A stretch of DNA of 64,000 nucleotides from Ketobacter sp964016105 (GCA_964016105.1 CAXHEX010000005.1:238822-302821); one strand, 5' to 3'; shown: positions 18,095 through 27,594, counted from the first letter of the stretch. Notes: a model not told the origin generated them from the sequence alone. Numbers and translations are program-made.

Positions 18095-18488
18095 GACCGG
18101 ATTCCTCTTTAGATTTGTTATTGGGATGAGCTCACCTGAGGGCTATTCTCCTAACAACCCTGCCATAGGGGCTGACTGAAATTATAGACCCTTATACCAC
18201 GCTCAGGATTATAAACACCAAACGACGATCAGAAAGGGTATTAATCCACAATTTTTGCACGAATTACCACCAACTTTGACCTATGTTCCTCACTACCCGC
18301 TTTTAAAGCACCCTCCTTAAAAATTTTTTACAAATCTTCAATTCACAGGAGCGCTGAGATCATTTAGCGTGAATGTCTAGTCATAATAAAGCATTAGAAT
18401 TAATATAGGCGGGTTGGCAGGCAATAGAACAACAACCTGACCCACAACCCTCAATAACAACAATAATACCCCGTGAGGCTCGAAAGCG
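18095..18488. other. 394-base intergenic region between divergent genes
   Basis: The region separates the helical protein (minus) from the ferritin-like hydrolase (plus) and must hold promoters for both. It contains the inverted copy of the 17-base repeat at 18139-18155 and an AT-rich stretch around 18317-18345. GAGG at 18475-18478 is the likely ribosome site of the plus-strand gene. No gene, terminator or clear promoter pair was found. Confidence 0.5.
18139..18155. repeat. Inverted copy of the 17-base sequence at 8731-8747
   Basis: AGGGCTATTCTCCTAAC here is the exact reverse complement of 8731-8747. The flanks do not match, so the shared part is only 17 bases, and the large palindrome beside the other copy is absent. 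It may be a remnant or terminus of a dispersed element, or chance. Confidence 0.35.
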
Positions 18489-19346
18489 ATGGAAGCAAGA
18501 ACCCTCAATGTTGATTGGAACAACATTCCCGTTGTATGGATTCCCAACCAAAAGCTTGCCAGCTTTGCCTTGAATGCTACCCACATCATGCTGCCACCCG
18601 GCGAACTTTGGTTTTGCCGTCTGTTCAATAAGGCGCTTCCCAACATTCAGGATGAACAATTAAAGCAACAAGTGAAGTTGTTTGTAGCCCAAGAGGGGGC
18701 TCACGCCCAAGGCCACCGAAAGGTACTCAAGCTCTACGAAGACCAGGGTTGGGATTTTTCAATATCGCACCAACGCTTGAATTTTATCTTTGGCCGCTTG
18801 CTTGGAGAGCGCATGTTTAACCTGTGGCAACCCAGAGGCAAATGGGTAAGGCGATGGTTACGAATGCGCATTGGTATGGTGGCAGGTATAGAACACCTCA
18901 CTTGTGTATTTGGCAATTGGATTTTAAACAATAAAACACTGGAAGCTGCCGGAGCCAATAAAGCGGTGCTAGATCTATTGGTGTGGCACGGGGCAGAAGA
19001 AATCGAGCATCGAACTGTGGCCTATGACCTCTACAAACACATGGGCGGAGGCCGTTTGTCCGGCATGTTTTGGTACGTACTAGCGCTACTTGCACTGATT
19101 ACCATTTGGGTACGGGCCACTAAAGTATTCCTGGTACAGGACCAGGCCTTAACCGGTGAACGTGGTAATTATGGGTTCAAAGCCTATCTGAAAGCGGGAC
19201 AAGAGGACTACGTGCCTCCATTTGGGTTTATGCTCAAATCTTTTCTGCGTTACTTCAAATGGAATTACCACCCAGAGCAGGAGGGAAATACCCAGCAAGC
19301 GGAAGCGGTGCTGACGAAAATGGAGCAGCGATTCGAAGCGACTTAG
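18489..19346 (+). CDS. Ferritin-like metal-dependent hydrolase family protein (PF10118 type)
   Basis: The 285-residue product resembles the family annotated as predicted metal-dependent hydrolases, thought to be four-helix di-iron-like proteins. Likely metal ligands are EGAHAQGH (about residues 77-84) and GAEEIEHRTVAYDLY (about residues 170-185), spaced as Glu/His pairs on separate helices. A hydrophobic segment (MFWYVLALLALITIWV) lies near residue 200, so membrane contact is possible. The reaction is unknown; relatives are common in lipid-degrading marine and mycolic-acid bacteria. Its stop is 11 bases from the convergent fimX stop. No operon partner is visible. Confidence 0.78.
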   Translation: MEARTLNVDWNNIPVVWIPNQKLASFALNATHIMLPPGELWFCRLFNKALPNIQDEQLKQQVKLFVAQEGAHAQGHRKVLKLYEDQGWDFSISHQRLNFIFGRLLGERMFNLWQPRGKWVRRWLRMRIGMVAGIEHLTCVFGNWILNNKTLEAAGANKAVLDLLVWHGAEEIEHRTVAYDLYKHMGGGRLSGMFWYVLALLALITIWVRATKVFLVQDQALTGERGNYGFKAYLKAGQEDYVPPFGFMLKSFLRYFKWNYHPEQEGNTQQAEAVLTKMEQRFEAT

Positions 19347-19357
19347 TGAATTTTACC

Positions 19358-21436
19358 TTATTCGTCGCTAGAGAAGTCGTAGTTCATTTGCTCAGAAGGC
19401 GCCTGCAAATAATAACCCTGAATATAGTTAACACCTATTTGCCAAAGGGTAGACAAAATGGAGGCGCTTTCTACGAAGGGTGCAATTGTCAGTTTACCCT
19501 GAGCGTGGGCGGCAGCCACCATCTCTTTTAAGGCTTCTCTGTTTTCCTCATTGGAAATGTCTTTCATAAAGGAACCATCCACTTTTAGATAGTCCACGTC
19601 CACGTGCTTCAAGGTGTTAAAAGGATTCAAAGCACAACCGAAACGGGAAATGGAAATTTTACAGTGCAATTCCTTGAGGCCTTTGCAAAACTCCTTGGCT
19701 TGTTTCATATAGGTGGTTGCATCGCTCTCGCTGAACTGAAAAACAATAGCATCGCTGGGCATACGAGCAGCCTTGAGAGCAACACTAAGCCAAGGCAGTA
19801 GAGTATGGTCCTTAAGAGACTCTCCAGTAATATTAATGATGACCCGAGTATCGTTGCCGTTGGCCCGATGATCCGATAACAATTTAATGGACTGCAAAAT
19901 AACCCAACGGTCAATTTTTTCACCCAGATCCTGTTGCGAAGCGGCGGACAAAAACTCATTGGGTGAAACCTCCTCACCCTGCTGGTTCACCATCCGCAAA
20001 AACACTTCATATAGTTCACCGCTGCCACCGCGCAATCCTATTACCGGCTGAAACAGGAGTTTAAACAAACCTTTGTCTATGGCATCTTGCACCACGGCAC
20101 CGGTATCGTCGGGATCAATATCTGCCGCGGCAGCCGGATCAAATACCCCTACTCCATTACCCAGGGGAGTGTCTTCTTTTACCTGTTCGCAGGCCTGGTG
20201 AGCGCGGTTGACGATTTCCTCACTGTTATCCGCGCTTTCACTAATTATCGTAACACCAATAGTACTGGTAACTTGAACCGTACGCTCCTGCACCTCGGAT
20301 AGATGATCCTCAATGGCAACCCTGATAGTCTCAGCCAGTTCCTGACCTTCATCCAGTGACTTTTCTTTCACAACTGCCGTAAAGATATCATCGCCAAAAC
20401 GCGCCAACATAGTTTGTTCTGAAAGGGTTTCGCGAAGCAAAGTAGCCACGTCGCTCAGTACCATGTCAGCACCGGAAATACCCACTTCTGATTGCACTGC
20501 ATCAAAGTTATCAATTTCAATGTACAGCAATACAGCCGTTTTATTTTGATCAATCGCCCACTGAATAGTGCTATCAAGCTCCTGTGCGAAATGACTCCGA
20601 TTATACAATCCAGTTAGTAAGTCCTGGCTGCTGATTTCCCTTAACCGCTCTTCCAGTTCCGCATCCGCCTGATTGGTGCGAATTAAAATCTGAGTGCAGG
20701 GCTCTCCATCATAGCTGGCGTTTGAAAACACCATACGAGCCTGGATCTCAGTTCCATCAGTGCAAAGTCCGTGACATAGAAACTCGTTGCTGTCACTGTC
20801 ACCAGCACTGTATGCTCTGAGAAAATGTTTGAAACCTTCATGATCTTTACTGGAAACCATATCCATAATGGGCATGCCTTCCAGGTCTTCTGCATCTTCA
20901 TAACCAAACAGTTCTAAATAGGCTTCATTGGCATAGGTATGCATGCCATCAGTGACGTAAGTGATAGCATCGCGGGAGCTATCCAAAAGCGCAGCGCAGC
21001 GCTTTTCTGTTTCCTTTAGGTGCAGCTCGGCGTTACGCCTGGCCCGACGATCTGCCAGGTTTTGCAATTCTCTTTTGATAACCAAAAGTAGATGATCATG
21101 ATGGTCTTTCTGCACCACATCCAGGTAGCCTTCACGCAACCCCTCTACCACCTCTTCATGATCATGATCATCGATCAATAGAATCGCCGGTATATCCTTT
21201 GCCTGCTTTTGAACTTCTTTTAAACATTCCATGGCGAAGATGTCATTGGCTTCAGGTCGCAACAACATCAAATCCCAGGAGCCACTTTGCAATACCTGCC
21301 CGAGACTGTCGCTGGTCTCAATCATTTGGCCACGGGTAGCCTGTCCTGAATTGCGTATCAGGTTCATGAGCTGTTCCGCATCATCTGGGGACTCATGCAA
21401 CATGAGTAATTTGATTGTCTCTGATTTCTTCGTCAT
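19358..21436 (-). CDS. fimX: FimX-type protein: REC-like, PAS, degenerate GGDEF, degenerate EAL
   Basis: FimX is a c-di-GMP receptor that promotes type IV pilus assembly and twitching at a cell pole. The 692-residue product has a REC-like domain (about 8-130), a PAS domain (about 145-260), a GGDEF domain with GDDIF in place of GGDEF (about 265-430) and an EAL domain with EVFLR in place of EALLR (about 440-690). The later EAL catalytic segment reads ISRFG where active enzymes have DDFG, so catalysis is unlikely and binding is the expected role, as for P. aeruginosa FimX. It follows the PilZ-like gene by 43 bases. Psd and serB neighbours in Pseudomonas support orthology. Confidence 0.86.
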   Translation of the reverse strand: MTKKSETIKLLMLHESPDDAEQLMNLIRNSGQATRGQMIETSDSLGQVLQSGSWDLMLLRPEANDIFAMECLKEVQKQAKDIPAILLIDDHDHEEVVEGLREGYLDVVQKDHHDHLLLVIKRELQNLADRRARRNAELHLKETEKRCAALLDSSRDAITYVTDGMHTYANEAYLELFGYEDAEDLEGMPIMDMVSSKDHEGFKHFLRAYSAGDSDSNEFLCHGLCTDGTEIQARMVFSNASYDGEPCTQILIRTNQADAELEERLREISSQDLLTGLYNRSHFAQELDSTIQWAIDQNKTAVLLYIEIDNFDAVQSEVGISGADMVLSDVATLLRETLSEQTMLARFGDDIFTAVVKEKSLDEGQELAETIRVAIEDHLSEVQERTVQVTSTIGVTIISESADNSEEIVNRAHQACEQVKEDTPLGNGVGVFDPAAAADIDPDDTGAVVQDAIDKGLFKLLFQPVIGLRGGSGELYEVFLRMVNQQGEEVSPNEFLSAASQQDLGEKIDRWVILQSIKLLSDHRANGNDTRVIINITGESLKDHTLLPWLSVALKAARMPSDAIVFQFSESDATTYMKQAKEFCKGLKELHCKISISRFGCALNPFNTLKHVDVDYLKVDGSFMKDISNEENREALKEMVAAAHAQGKLTIAPFVESASILSTLWQIGVNYIQGYYLQAPSEQMNYDFSSDE

Positions 21437-21479
21437 GAAAGTTGAGGTTTTGCTTGCCCTTTGGGCTCAAATAAAACGG

Positions 21480-23321
21480 CTATAAACTGGACCAAATCGA
21501 ATCAAAATCATCATCCGGTTCGCCGGGGCTGGAGTCGGTCCTGCTAGTTTGGACCTCTCGCTTCTCCATTTCTTCCCGGGAGGGAGACAATACCAACATT
21601 TTAAACTGAAACTGACAAAAGCTGGGTGTGGATGTAACTTGCTTGGTCAACTGAGCTTTTGATATCTCACCATTTTCACTTACGTTAACCTTACAGCCCA
21701 CATTGAATGCGATATTGGGTGTAATTAAAGTTGCTGGCTGACCAATGGCCCGTAATTCAGGCAGCATCAAGGTGCGCATGTATTCGGTGACATCGCCTTT
21801 TTTCTGCACTACCTGGGTACCACATGCTTCGGCTTTTGGCGCAATTAATTCCACTCCCATACGAACGCCTTCATTCTTGAACTGCTTCACCCAACGAATC
21901 ACAGCCACACACCAATGGCTTTTACCCTGTTCGAGAATGCAAACGATCTCACCGGTTTTCACCTGTGGGGGCGCATCTTGCTTCCATGAAACGCAAAATC
22001 CCCCGGGGCTGGTATTGATTATGTCACATTGATAACTGGGGTACTTATCTTTTTCCGCTAGATGCCCCAAATCATCGTGGGCGTTTATTTCGGTAGTGAC
22101 ACCACTATCATCAGCACTGACTTGGGCGGAATCCATATTAAGGCCCCACACATCGTTATTTTTAAGGGCTTCCCGACGCCCATGGGCACTATGGAGAAAT
22201 GGATTATTCAATTCTGCACTGAGAAGACGGCTGGTCCCAGAAACCATCTTGCCAAAATCCTGCTTGCCTGAAACAAAGTAATGGGTTGCGCTTAAGCCCA
22301 CGCTCAATTTAAGTTGGCCTTGTTCATCAATTCGGGTGAACGCACGCTCCGACAATACCCCCCACGCCTGAATTAAAATGCGGCACAGATCAGCGGCCAG
22401 TTTCTGGGGAATATGGAATGTCTTAACAGGATGGGACTGCCCTTCAGGTAATTGCAGAAAGGTTCGCAACTGCTCTGAAATTTCCGAGGCATCAAAATAG
22501 CGGATATTATGGGGCAACACAGAGCGCCGCATTAATGATTGATAAATCGGAGGGAAGTCCGATGTTACGTCGATGGCAAACAACCCATCATCTCGTTTTG
22601 TATCTGTGATCGAGGCAAGCTGGGCCCAATATCTGGCTGAGGAATACACTCGTTCAATCTGCTGCTGACGTAGCTGATTTGGACGCGCTGTGGCAAGCAA
22701 CAAAACCCGCAAATACTGATCTTCAATGCTGGACTCCCAGCCATCCTCCTCCGTGTCTTTTTGGAGGCTCTCAAGCATTCCAAACCTTTGCGCCAACAGG
22801 TACAACAAATGCAGCTCGCGCCAGAATCCAGGGGGAGCGGGAAAATACAGCTGGAAACTGCGCAACAAAACCCGACCTTGCTCAGTGACCGCGCGATGGA
22901 TGGCCAATTGGCAGTGCTTTTTCGCCTCCTTATCGGATTTTTTCACTCGAGCCAGGGATTGCATCACCACCGTTTTGTAACCTGTGGCCAGATGATGTTG
23001 TAATGCCTGAGCCAAGCTGGCAATTTTTGCTTCTTTCGGTGGCAAAACCACCGCCCGGTTCAGAAAGTGTTTTTCAAGACTTTGACATATGTAGTGTATG
23101 GGGCCACGCATAGCCTCCATAATCTGCAGTCGGCCATGGGCATCGGTTTTCAGCCGATTAAGCTCTTGGATTGCCGCATAAAGACGCTTGGCGCTTTCGC
23201 CCACATTCATTTTGGGTAAGGCATCAACCCATTCAGCCACTCTCTTGGGCTCGGGGCCACTGAAGGACAGCACATCCAAATCCTGCGGAGGCAGCTTAAA
23301 GCTTAACTGCTCAGTTGGCAT
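21480..23321 (-). CDS. Large protein with a C-terminal degenerate PilZ-like domain, upstream of fimX
   Basis: The product has 613 residues. The N-terminal 450 residues are helical with no recognised domain. A C-terminal segment (about 445-520) resembles PilZ: it has INTSPGGF in the place of the (D/N)xSxxG motif and RMGVELIAP at the end of the barrel. The upstream RxxxR arginine pair needed for c-di-GMP binding is not seen, so the domain may not bind the nucleotide. The tail is charged and ends DDDFDSIWSSL. It probably leads an operon with fimX 43 bases downstream, which suggests a role in pilus or surface control; that is inference from context. Confidence 0.75.
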   Translation of the reverse strand: MPTEQLSFKLPPQDLDVLSFSGPEPKRVAEWVDALPKMNVGESAKRLYAAIQELNRLKTDAHGRLQIMEAMRGPIHYICQSLEKHFLNRAVVLPPKEAKIASLAQALQHHLATGYKTVVMQSLARVKKSDKEAKKHCQLAIHRAVTEQGRVLLRSFQLYFPAPPGFWRELHLLYLLAQRFGMLESLQKDTEEDGWESSIEDQYLRVLLLATARPNQLRQQQIERVYSSARYWAQLASITDTKRDDGLFAIDVTSDFPPIYQSLMRRSVLPHNIRYFDASEISEQLRTFLQLPEGQSHPVKTFHIPQKLAADLCRILIQAWGVLSERAFTRIDEQGQLKLSVGLSATHYFVSGKQDFGKMVSGTSRLLSAELNNPFLHSAHGRREALKNNDVWGLNMDSAQVSADDSGVTTEINAHDDLGHLAEKDKYPSYQCDIINTSPGGFCVSWKQDAPPQVKTGEIVCILEQGKSHWCVAVIRWVKQFKNEGVRMGVELIAPKAEACGTQVVQKKGDVTEYMRTLMLPELRAIGQPATLITPNIAFNVGCKVNVSENGEISKAQLTKQVTSTPSFCQFQFKMLVLSPSREEMEKREVQTSRTDSSPGEPDDDFDSIWSSL

Positions 23322-23482
23322 ACAGCGCTCCCATTCTTATCTCCGCGACCTCACATTTCCTAGCTGTTTTCCCGGCCCCTGAATTTACCGAAGAAGAGTG
23401 AAGAAGGGCCACATTACTAGTAAGTATAGGCAAGCTTTCTGCGGGACACCTCTATTAATTGCTTAGTACGGCGTCTTAATAT

Positions 23483-24502
23483 TCAGGATAAATTAAGATC
23501 AATTGGCGTTTTGCCGGGCCTATCGGCCACCTCTCTTACTAAACGCGGCAGCAAAAACCCAGGAAGAGTACGATGTAGACGTGCCATGATGTCACGGGCC
23601 TCTGATTCAGTCACATCAAAATGCGCTGCGCCCGCCACCGGATCCAACAAATGCAGATAGTAAGGCATTACCCCGGCCTCAAATAAGCGCTCGCTCAGAT
23701 CCGCCAATACCGGCCATTGATCATTCACCCCCCGCAACAAAACCGATTGATTGAGTAAGGTAACACCCGCTTCCTGGAGCGCGCCCATGGCCTGATCAAA
23801 CAGGCCATCCATCTCCCTGGGGTGATTAATGTGAGTCACTAATACCCGCTGCAGGTCACTGCCAGCCAACAATGAGAGCAAGCCTTTATCTACTCGTTGG
23901 GGAATAACCACGGGCATGCGACTATGGATTCGAACCCGTTTCACATGGGGAATTGACTCTATTAAATTCAATAACTTAGCTAATCTGACGTTGCTTAACA
24001 CCAGGGGATCGCCGCCACTGAGAATGACCTCATTGAGCTGCGGGCGCTGGTCAATATAATGGTGGATACGGGTTAGCAAATCTTCGCTGAGTTGATTTTC
24101 AGAGTAGGGAAAATGACGCCTGAAGCAATAGCGGCAGTTAACTCCACAGGCGCCACTGAGCACCAAAAGCACCCGATTTTGATACTTATGCAACAGCCCT
24201 TGCTGGGGATTGCTGTTTCGTTCCTGCAATGGGTCCACCACGAAGCCCTCATGGCTCTCCAGCTCTTCCTGTGTGGGGAGTATTTGCAGCAACAAAGGAT
24301 CTTTAGAGTCACCTTTAACTATTTTTTCCAAATACCCCCGGGGTACACGTACGGGAAACTGGGCATGGGCCTGTCTCAGCCGGGATTGCGGGTCCAAGGG
24401 CAGCTCCAACCACTCAAACAGGCTTTCCAGGGAACGAATGCTGTTGGAAAGTGCTTTTTGCCAGTCTTCGGTGTGCCAACTGACCGCAGTTCGAGTTATC
24501 AT
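23483..24502 (-). CDS. epmB: EF-P beta-lysylation protein EpmB (lysine 2,3-aminomutase)
   Basis: EpmB is a radical-SAM, PLP-dependent enzyme that converts L-alpha-lysine to (R)-beta-lysine for attachment to elongation factor P. The 339-residue product has the radical-SAM cluster CGVNCRYCFRRHFPY, followed by EVILSGGDPLVLSN and the RVRIHSRMPVVIP segment typical of the aminomutase family; it is the short form without the C-terminal extension. It lies divergently 52 bases from efp, as in Escherichia coli, and epmA follows efp, so the full modification pathway is together. Confidence 0.96.
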   Translation of the reverse strand: MITRTAVSWHTEDWQKALSNSIRSLESLFEWLELPLDPQSRLRQAHAQFPVRVPRGYLEKIVKGDSKDPLLLQILPTQEELESHEGFVVDPLQERNSNPQQGLLHKYQNRVLLVLSGACGVNCRYCFRRHFPYSENQLSEDLLTRIHHYIDQRPQLNEVILSGGDPLVLSNVRLAKLLNLIESIPHVKRVRIHSRMPVVIPQRVDKGLLSLLAGSDLQRVLVTHINHPREMDGLFDQAMGALQEAGVTLLNQSVLLRGVNDQWPVLADLSERLFEAGVMPYYLHLLDPVAGAAHFDVTESEARDIMARLHRTLPGFLLPRLVREVADRPGKTPIDLNLS

Positions 24503-24554
24503 TAGCGCCTTTCCCCATTTGGGGTTTCGTATTTACAAGTTAAGGTATTGATCA

Positions 24555-25118
24555 ATGGCCAACTATTCTACCAATGAATTCCGTTTGGGTCTTAAAGTGA
24601 TGCTGGACGGAGACCCATGCTCAATTGTCGAAAATGAAGTGGTGAAACCGGGCAAGGGGCAGGCCTTCAACCGCGTTAAACTGCGCAATCTGAAATCCGG
24701 TAAGACCTGGGAACGCACCTTCAAATCGGGCGAATCCGTGGAAGCCGCTGACATCATGGATGTGGAACTTCAGTACCTCTATAACGACGGCGAATTTTAT
24801 CACTTCATGGATCAGCAAAGTTTCGAGCAACAGGCTGCCGATAGTACTGCCGTTGGAGACGCCAGTAAATGGTTGAAAGAAGAAGATATTTGTGTGGTCA
24901 CACTATGGAACGGGTCACCCCTTGCGGTAAGTGCACCCAACTTCGTTGAGCTGGAAGTCATCGAAACCGACCCAGGCCTGAAAGGCGACACGGCCAATGG
25001 CGGTTCCAAGCCTGCCACCTTGTCCACAGGCGCAGTGGTTAGGGTGCCTTTATTTATAAATCAAGGTGAAGTCATTAAGGTAGATACCCGCACCGGTGAT
25101 TACGTTTCACGGGCTTAG
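24555..25118 (+). CDS. efp: Elongation factor P
   Basis: EF-P enters the ribosomal E site and rescues stalls at polyproline stretches. The 187-residue product has the three-domain family length and the modified loop VVKPGKGQAF; Lys34 of PGKG is the residue lysylated by EpmA. The terminal domain contains the characteristic GAVVRVPLFINQGEVIKVDTRTG pattern. TAAGG at 24541-24545 serves as ribosome site. It is followed by epmA after 29 bases. A Lys at position 34, rather than Arg as in Pseudomonas EarP systems, matches the EpmA/EpmB genes on either side. Confidence 0.97.
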   Translation: MANYSTNEFRLGLKVMLDGDPCSIVENEVVKPGKGQAFNRVKLRNLKSGKTWERTFKSGESVEAADIMDVELQYLYNDGEFYHFMDQQSFEQQAADSTAVGDASKWLKEEDICVVTLWNGSPLAVSAPNFVELEVIETDPGLKGDTANGGSKPATLSTGAVVRVPLFINQGEVIKVDTRTGDYVSRA

Positions 25119-25147
25119 AAACCAACTAGTTCCAAAGCAGTAGTAGT

Positions 25148-26107
25148 ATGTCCTGGAAACCTAACACCAGCCTGAATAATTTGGTAGCTCGCGCCAAGCT
25201 CAACCGCTCAGTGCGCGAGTTTTTTGGCCGCAGAAACATAATGGAGGTGGAAACCCCCCTGCTCTGCAGCAGTACTGCTACCGACCCCCACTTGCACAGC
25301 TTTGAAGTAAGCTGGGGTGAGGACACCTTTTATCTGCAAACCTCTCCTGAATTTTCCATGAAACGTTTACTGGCGGCGGGTTGTGGATCTATCTACCAGA
25401 TTTGCAAAGCGTTCCGTCAAGATGAAACCAGTCCGCGCCACAATGGGGAATTTACACTGCTTGAGTGGTACCGGCCCAACTGGACTCTGGAACAACTGCT
25501 GGCGGAAATCGAGGCACTGGTACTTGATTGTGCATCGGCATTTGGAATCCAACTACAACCCTTTCCCCGCCTTAGCTATGAGCAGTGCTTTCAGCAAGTG
25601 TTGGGAATTAATCCACACCAATGTAGCGACCAAACATTATTGGATCTGGCAAACCAGCATATTCACGGCAATTTCAATGACCTAGACCGTAACGGCTTGC
25701 TGGATTTATTGATGAGCCATCTTGTAGAACCCACTTTGCCGGAAACGGGAGTCTTTGTGGTTGATTTCCCGGCGTCTCAGGCTTCTCTAGCCAAATGCAG
25801 CCAAAACCATGATGACCTTACGGTGGCCAAAAGAGCGGAACTGTTTTTGAATGGAATGGAAATCGCTAACGCCTATCAAGAACTGGTTGACGCAGCTGAA
25901 CAGGAAAGTCGAATTAAGCAGGATTTACTCGTCAGGAAGGAAAAAGGGCTCTCCGTACCACCAAAACCTCATCACCTAATTGCTGCTTTGCAAAATGGTT
26001 TTCCCGAGTGCTCTGGAGTGGCCGTTGGCATGGATAGGTTGCTGTTGCTACTGACACAACAACCCAACCTGGCGGAAGTGATAAGTTTTCCAACGGACAA
26101 AGCTTAA
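25148..26107 (+). CDS. epmA: EF-P lysine ligase EpmA (PoxA/GenX)
   Basis: EpmA is a class II lysyl-tRNA-synthetase paralogue that ligates beta-lysine to Lys34 of EF-P. The 319-residue product lacks the anticodon-binding domain and has motif 1 (IMEVETPLLC), motif 2 (CKAFRQDETSPRHNGEFTLLEW) and motif 3 (GVAVGMDRLLLLL) of class II synthetases. It follows efp by 29 bases and ends before a strong bidirectional terminator at 26150-26180. Confidence 0.96.
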   Translation: MSWKPNTSLNNLVARAKLNRSVREFFGRRNIMEVETPLLCSSTATDPHLHSFEVSWGEDTFYLQTSPEFSMKRLLAAGCGSIYQICKAFRQDETSPRHNGEFTLLEWYRPNWTLEQLLAEIEALVLDCASAFGIQLQPFPRLSYEQCFQQVLGINPHQCSDQTLLDLANQHIHGNFNDLDRNGLLDLLMSHLVEPTLPETGVFVVDFPASQASLAKCSQNHDDLTVAKRAELFLNGMEIANAYQELVDAAEQESRIKQDLLVRKEKGLSVPPKPHHLIAALQNGFPECSGVAVGMDRLLLLLTQQPNLAEVISFPTDKA

Positions 26108-26149
26108 AATAGTATTTGGCTAAAAAACTTAATTAGGAATCCAGAAATA

Positions 26150-26180
26150 AAAAAGCTCGCCAAAATTTGGCGAGCTTTTT
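26150..26180. terminator. Bidirectional rho-independent terminator between epmA and an Ig-like lipoprotein gene
   Basis: AAAAAGCTCGCCAAA and its reverse complement meet almost without a loop. The GC-rich core CTCGCC/GGCGAG has A residues on one side and T residues on the other, so a U-run follows the stem on both strands. It lies between two convergent genes and marks the edge of the accessory glycan locus. Confidence 0.9.
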
Positions 26181-26194
26181 GTTTCGGGTTTGAT

Positions 26195-27202
26195 TTATTC
26201 GATATTCACCGCCACCGCTTGAGACAATTGACTCTTAAGGTCATCTTTATCTACCGTAGATAAAGCGAAGTAATGTATACCTTTATCCATACCAGACATG
26301 GTGTACTCGTTGACTTCAGCCGCAGGAATCGTATCGATTAAAGTCAGTTCTCCACCGGCGGTCGCAGAATAGTGAATCTCGTAGGAAGCGATCTCACTCG
26401 CCTCTAAGCTCGACCCATCTGAGCGCTTAGTTGGGGCATCCCAGGTGATGGCAACGCTGGCAAGCACCGGTGTGACACTCAAGGAGCCTGAGTTGGAGGT
26501 AACGGATGCATCTCCGCTGGTAACCACCACTTTGTACGAGCCTGAGTCAGCTTCATCAACATTATTCAGCTCTAGTACCCGATTGGTTGCTCCTGCAATG
26601 ACTGCATCATCAAAGTACCACTGAAATGTGGGCGTTTCACTGGTGTTAACATGCACGCGAAGGGACACATTCTCGCCCTCGGATACAATCTTGTTACCGG
26701 GGTGCATTCGGAAAGTGACATAATCACTGCTCTCTACATTTGTGCCCTGGGCAACAGCCTCTAGATCCAGACTGAAACTGGAACACTGTTCCGTCAATTC
26801 ACCATCAGACACTGCACAGGTGTATGTTCCGGCTTGGGTTGCGGAATAACTGGTACTGCTATTTGCCTGAATAAGCTCTCCATCTTTGAACCAAGTCACA
26901 ATAATGGGGTGACTATGATCAACTGACACAGAAAACTCGATACTTTCACCTTCTGTAATTGTTGCATTGCTGGGTTGTGACACCAAACTCAACACATGCT
27001 CTTCAACTTGATTTTCAGGAGCAACATTATCGGATGTTTCGTTCTCGTCTCCCGAACTAACATCATTAACAGCTGCTTGCTCAAACGGATTCACCAACTC
27101 TCCATTTGCTCCACATCCGCCTAGCACCAAACTACATCCAAGAAGGAATGCTGCGGAAACCCTTGTGTTCGAAAACTCGCTGGAAAAACCTAATACTGCC
27201 AT
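26195..27202 (-). CDS. Lipoprotein with Ig-like domains and a C-terminal FN3-like domain
   Basis: The protein is probably surface or periplasmic and anchored by lipid. From the ATG at 27202 it has a signal peptide ending in the lipobox LVLGGC, an acidic Asn/Glu-rich spacer, two Ig-like domains (about 60-145, with TWFKDGELI and GTYTCAVSDG; and 155-245, with FQWYFDDAVI and SGSYKVVVTSG), and an FN3-like domain (about 250-335, from ITWDAPTKRSDG). The start at 27202 (AGG eight bases upstream) is preferred over a TTG at 27217. It shares architecture and C-terminal wording with the lipoprotein at 39461. The partner is unknown; glycan or protein adhesion is plausible. Confidence 0.82.
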   Translation of the reverse strand: MAVLGFSSEFSNTRVSAAFLLGCSLVLGGCGANGELVNPFEQAAVNDVSSGDENETSDNVAPENQVEEHVLSLVSQPSNATITEGESIEFSVSVDHSHPIIVTWFKDGELIQANSSTSYSATQAGTYTCAVSDGELTEQCSSFSLDLEAVAQGTNVESSDYVTFRMHPGNKIVSEGENVSLRVHVNTSETPTFQWYFDDAVIAGATNRVLELNNVDEADSGSYKVVVTSGDASVTSNSGSLSVTPVLASVAITWDAPTKRSDGSSLEASEIASYEIHYSATAGGELTLIDTIPAAEVNEYTMSGMDKGIHYFALSTVDKDDLKSQLSQAVAVNIE

Positions 27203-27594
27203 GGTTGCACCTATCAAACTAAATTGAGATATAAAATCTGTTTACAGGAGCAAGAATAGTTGAGCCGGAGAGGATTGCTTGTGGGCTAGTTCACAGCCCG
27301 TGGTTACTGATTTAGAAGTCGTTAAAATTTGCGGCAGCAGTCACAAGGGTCCAGTGCACGGTCAACATATTCTCTGCCAAGTGACGCGAAAATGACGCAA
27401 ACCAGCCGAGAAACGGTTCACCACCATTCCAGGCTCGCAATAATTCGGAAGCACAAATAACCTTTGTGAGGTAATAGCAATTTAGGGTTATTAAAACTAG
27501 TGAATCGATGCCCTTTTGCGTACCATAGTGGTCAGCTCTCCATGACATCTGCAATAGAGCTACTCCACTACAGAATGTTAATGTAATTTACCCT
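27203..27594. other. 392-base intergenic region at the left part of the glycan locus
   Basis: It separates the minus-strand lipoprotein gene from the plus-strand acyltransferase gene, so it should contain two divergent promoters. A small hairpin, GGGCT-AGTTCAC-AGCCC, is present around 27282-27298. One open frame on the minus strand (27312-27554, 80 codons) has no convincing protein features and is not called. I could not fix promoter boxes. Confidence 0.5.

Noticed and set aside
27312..27554. 80-codon minus-strand open frame in the lipoprotein/acyltransferase gap
   Set aside because: No family resemblance, no ribosome site and irregular composition; more likely non-coding spacer.
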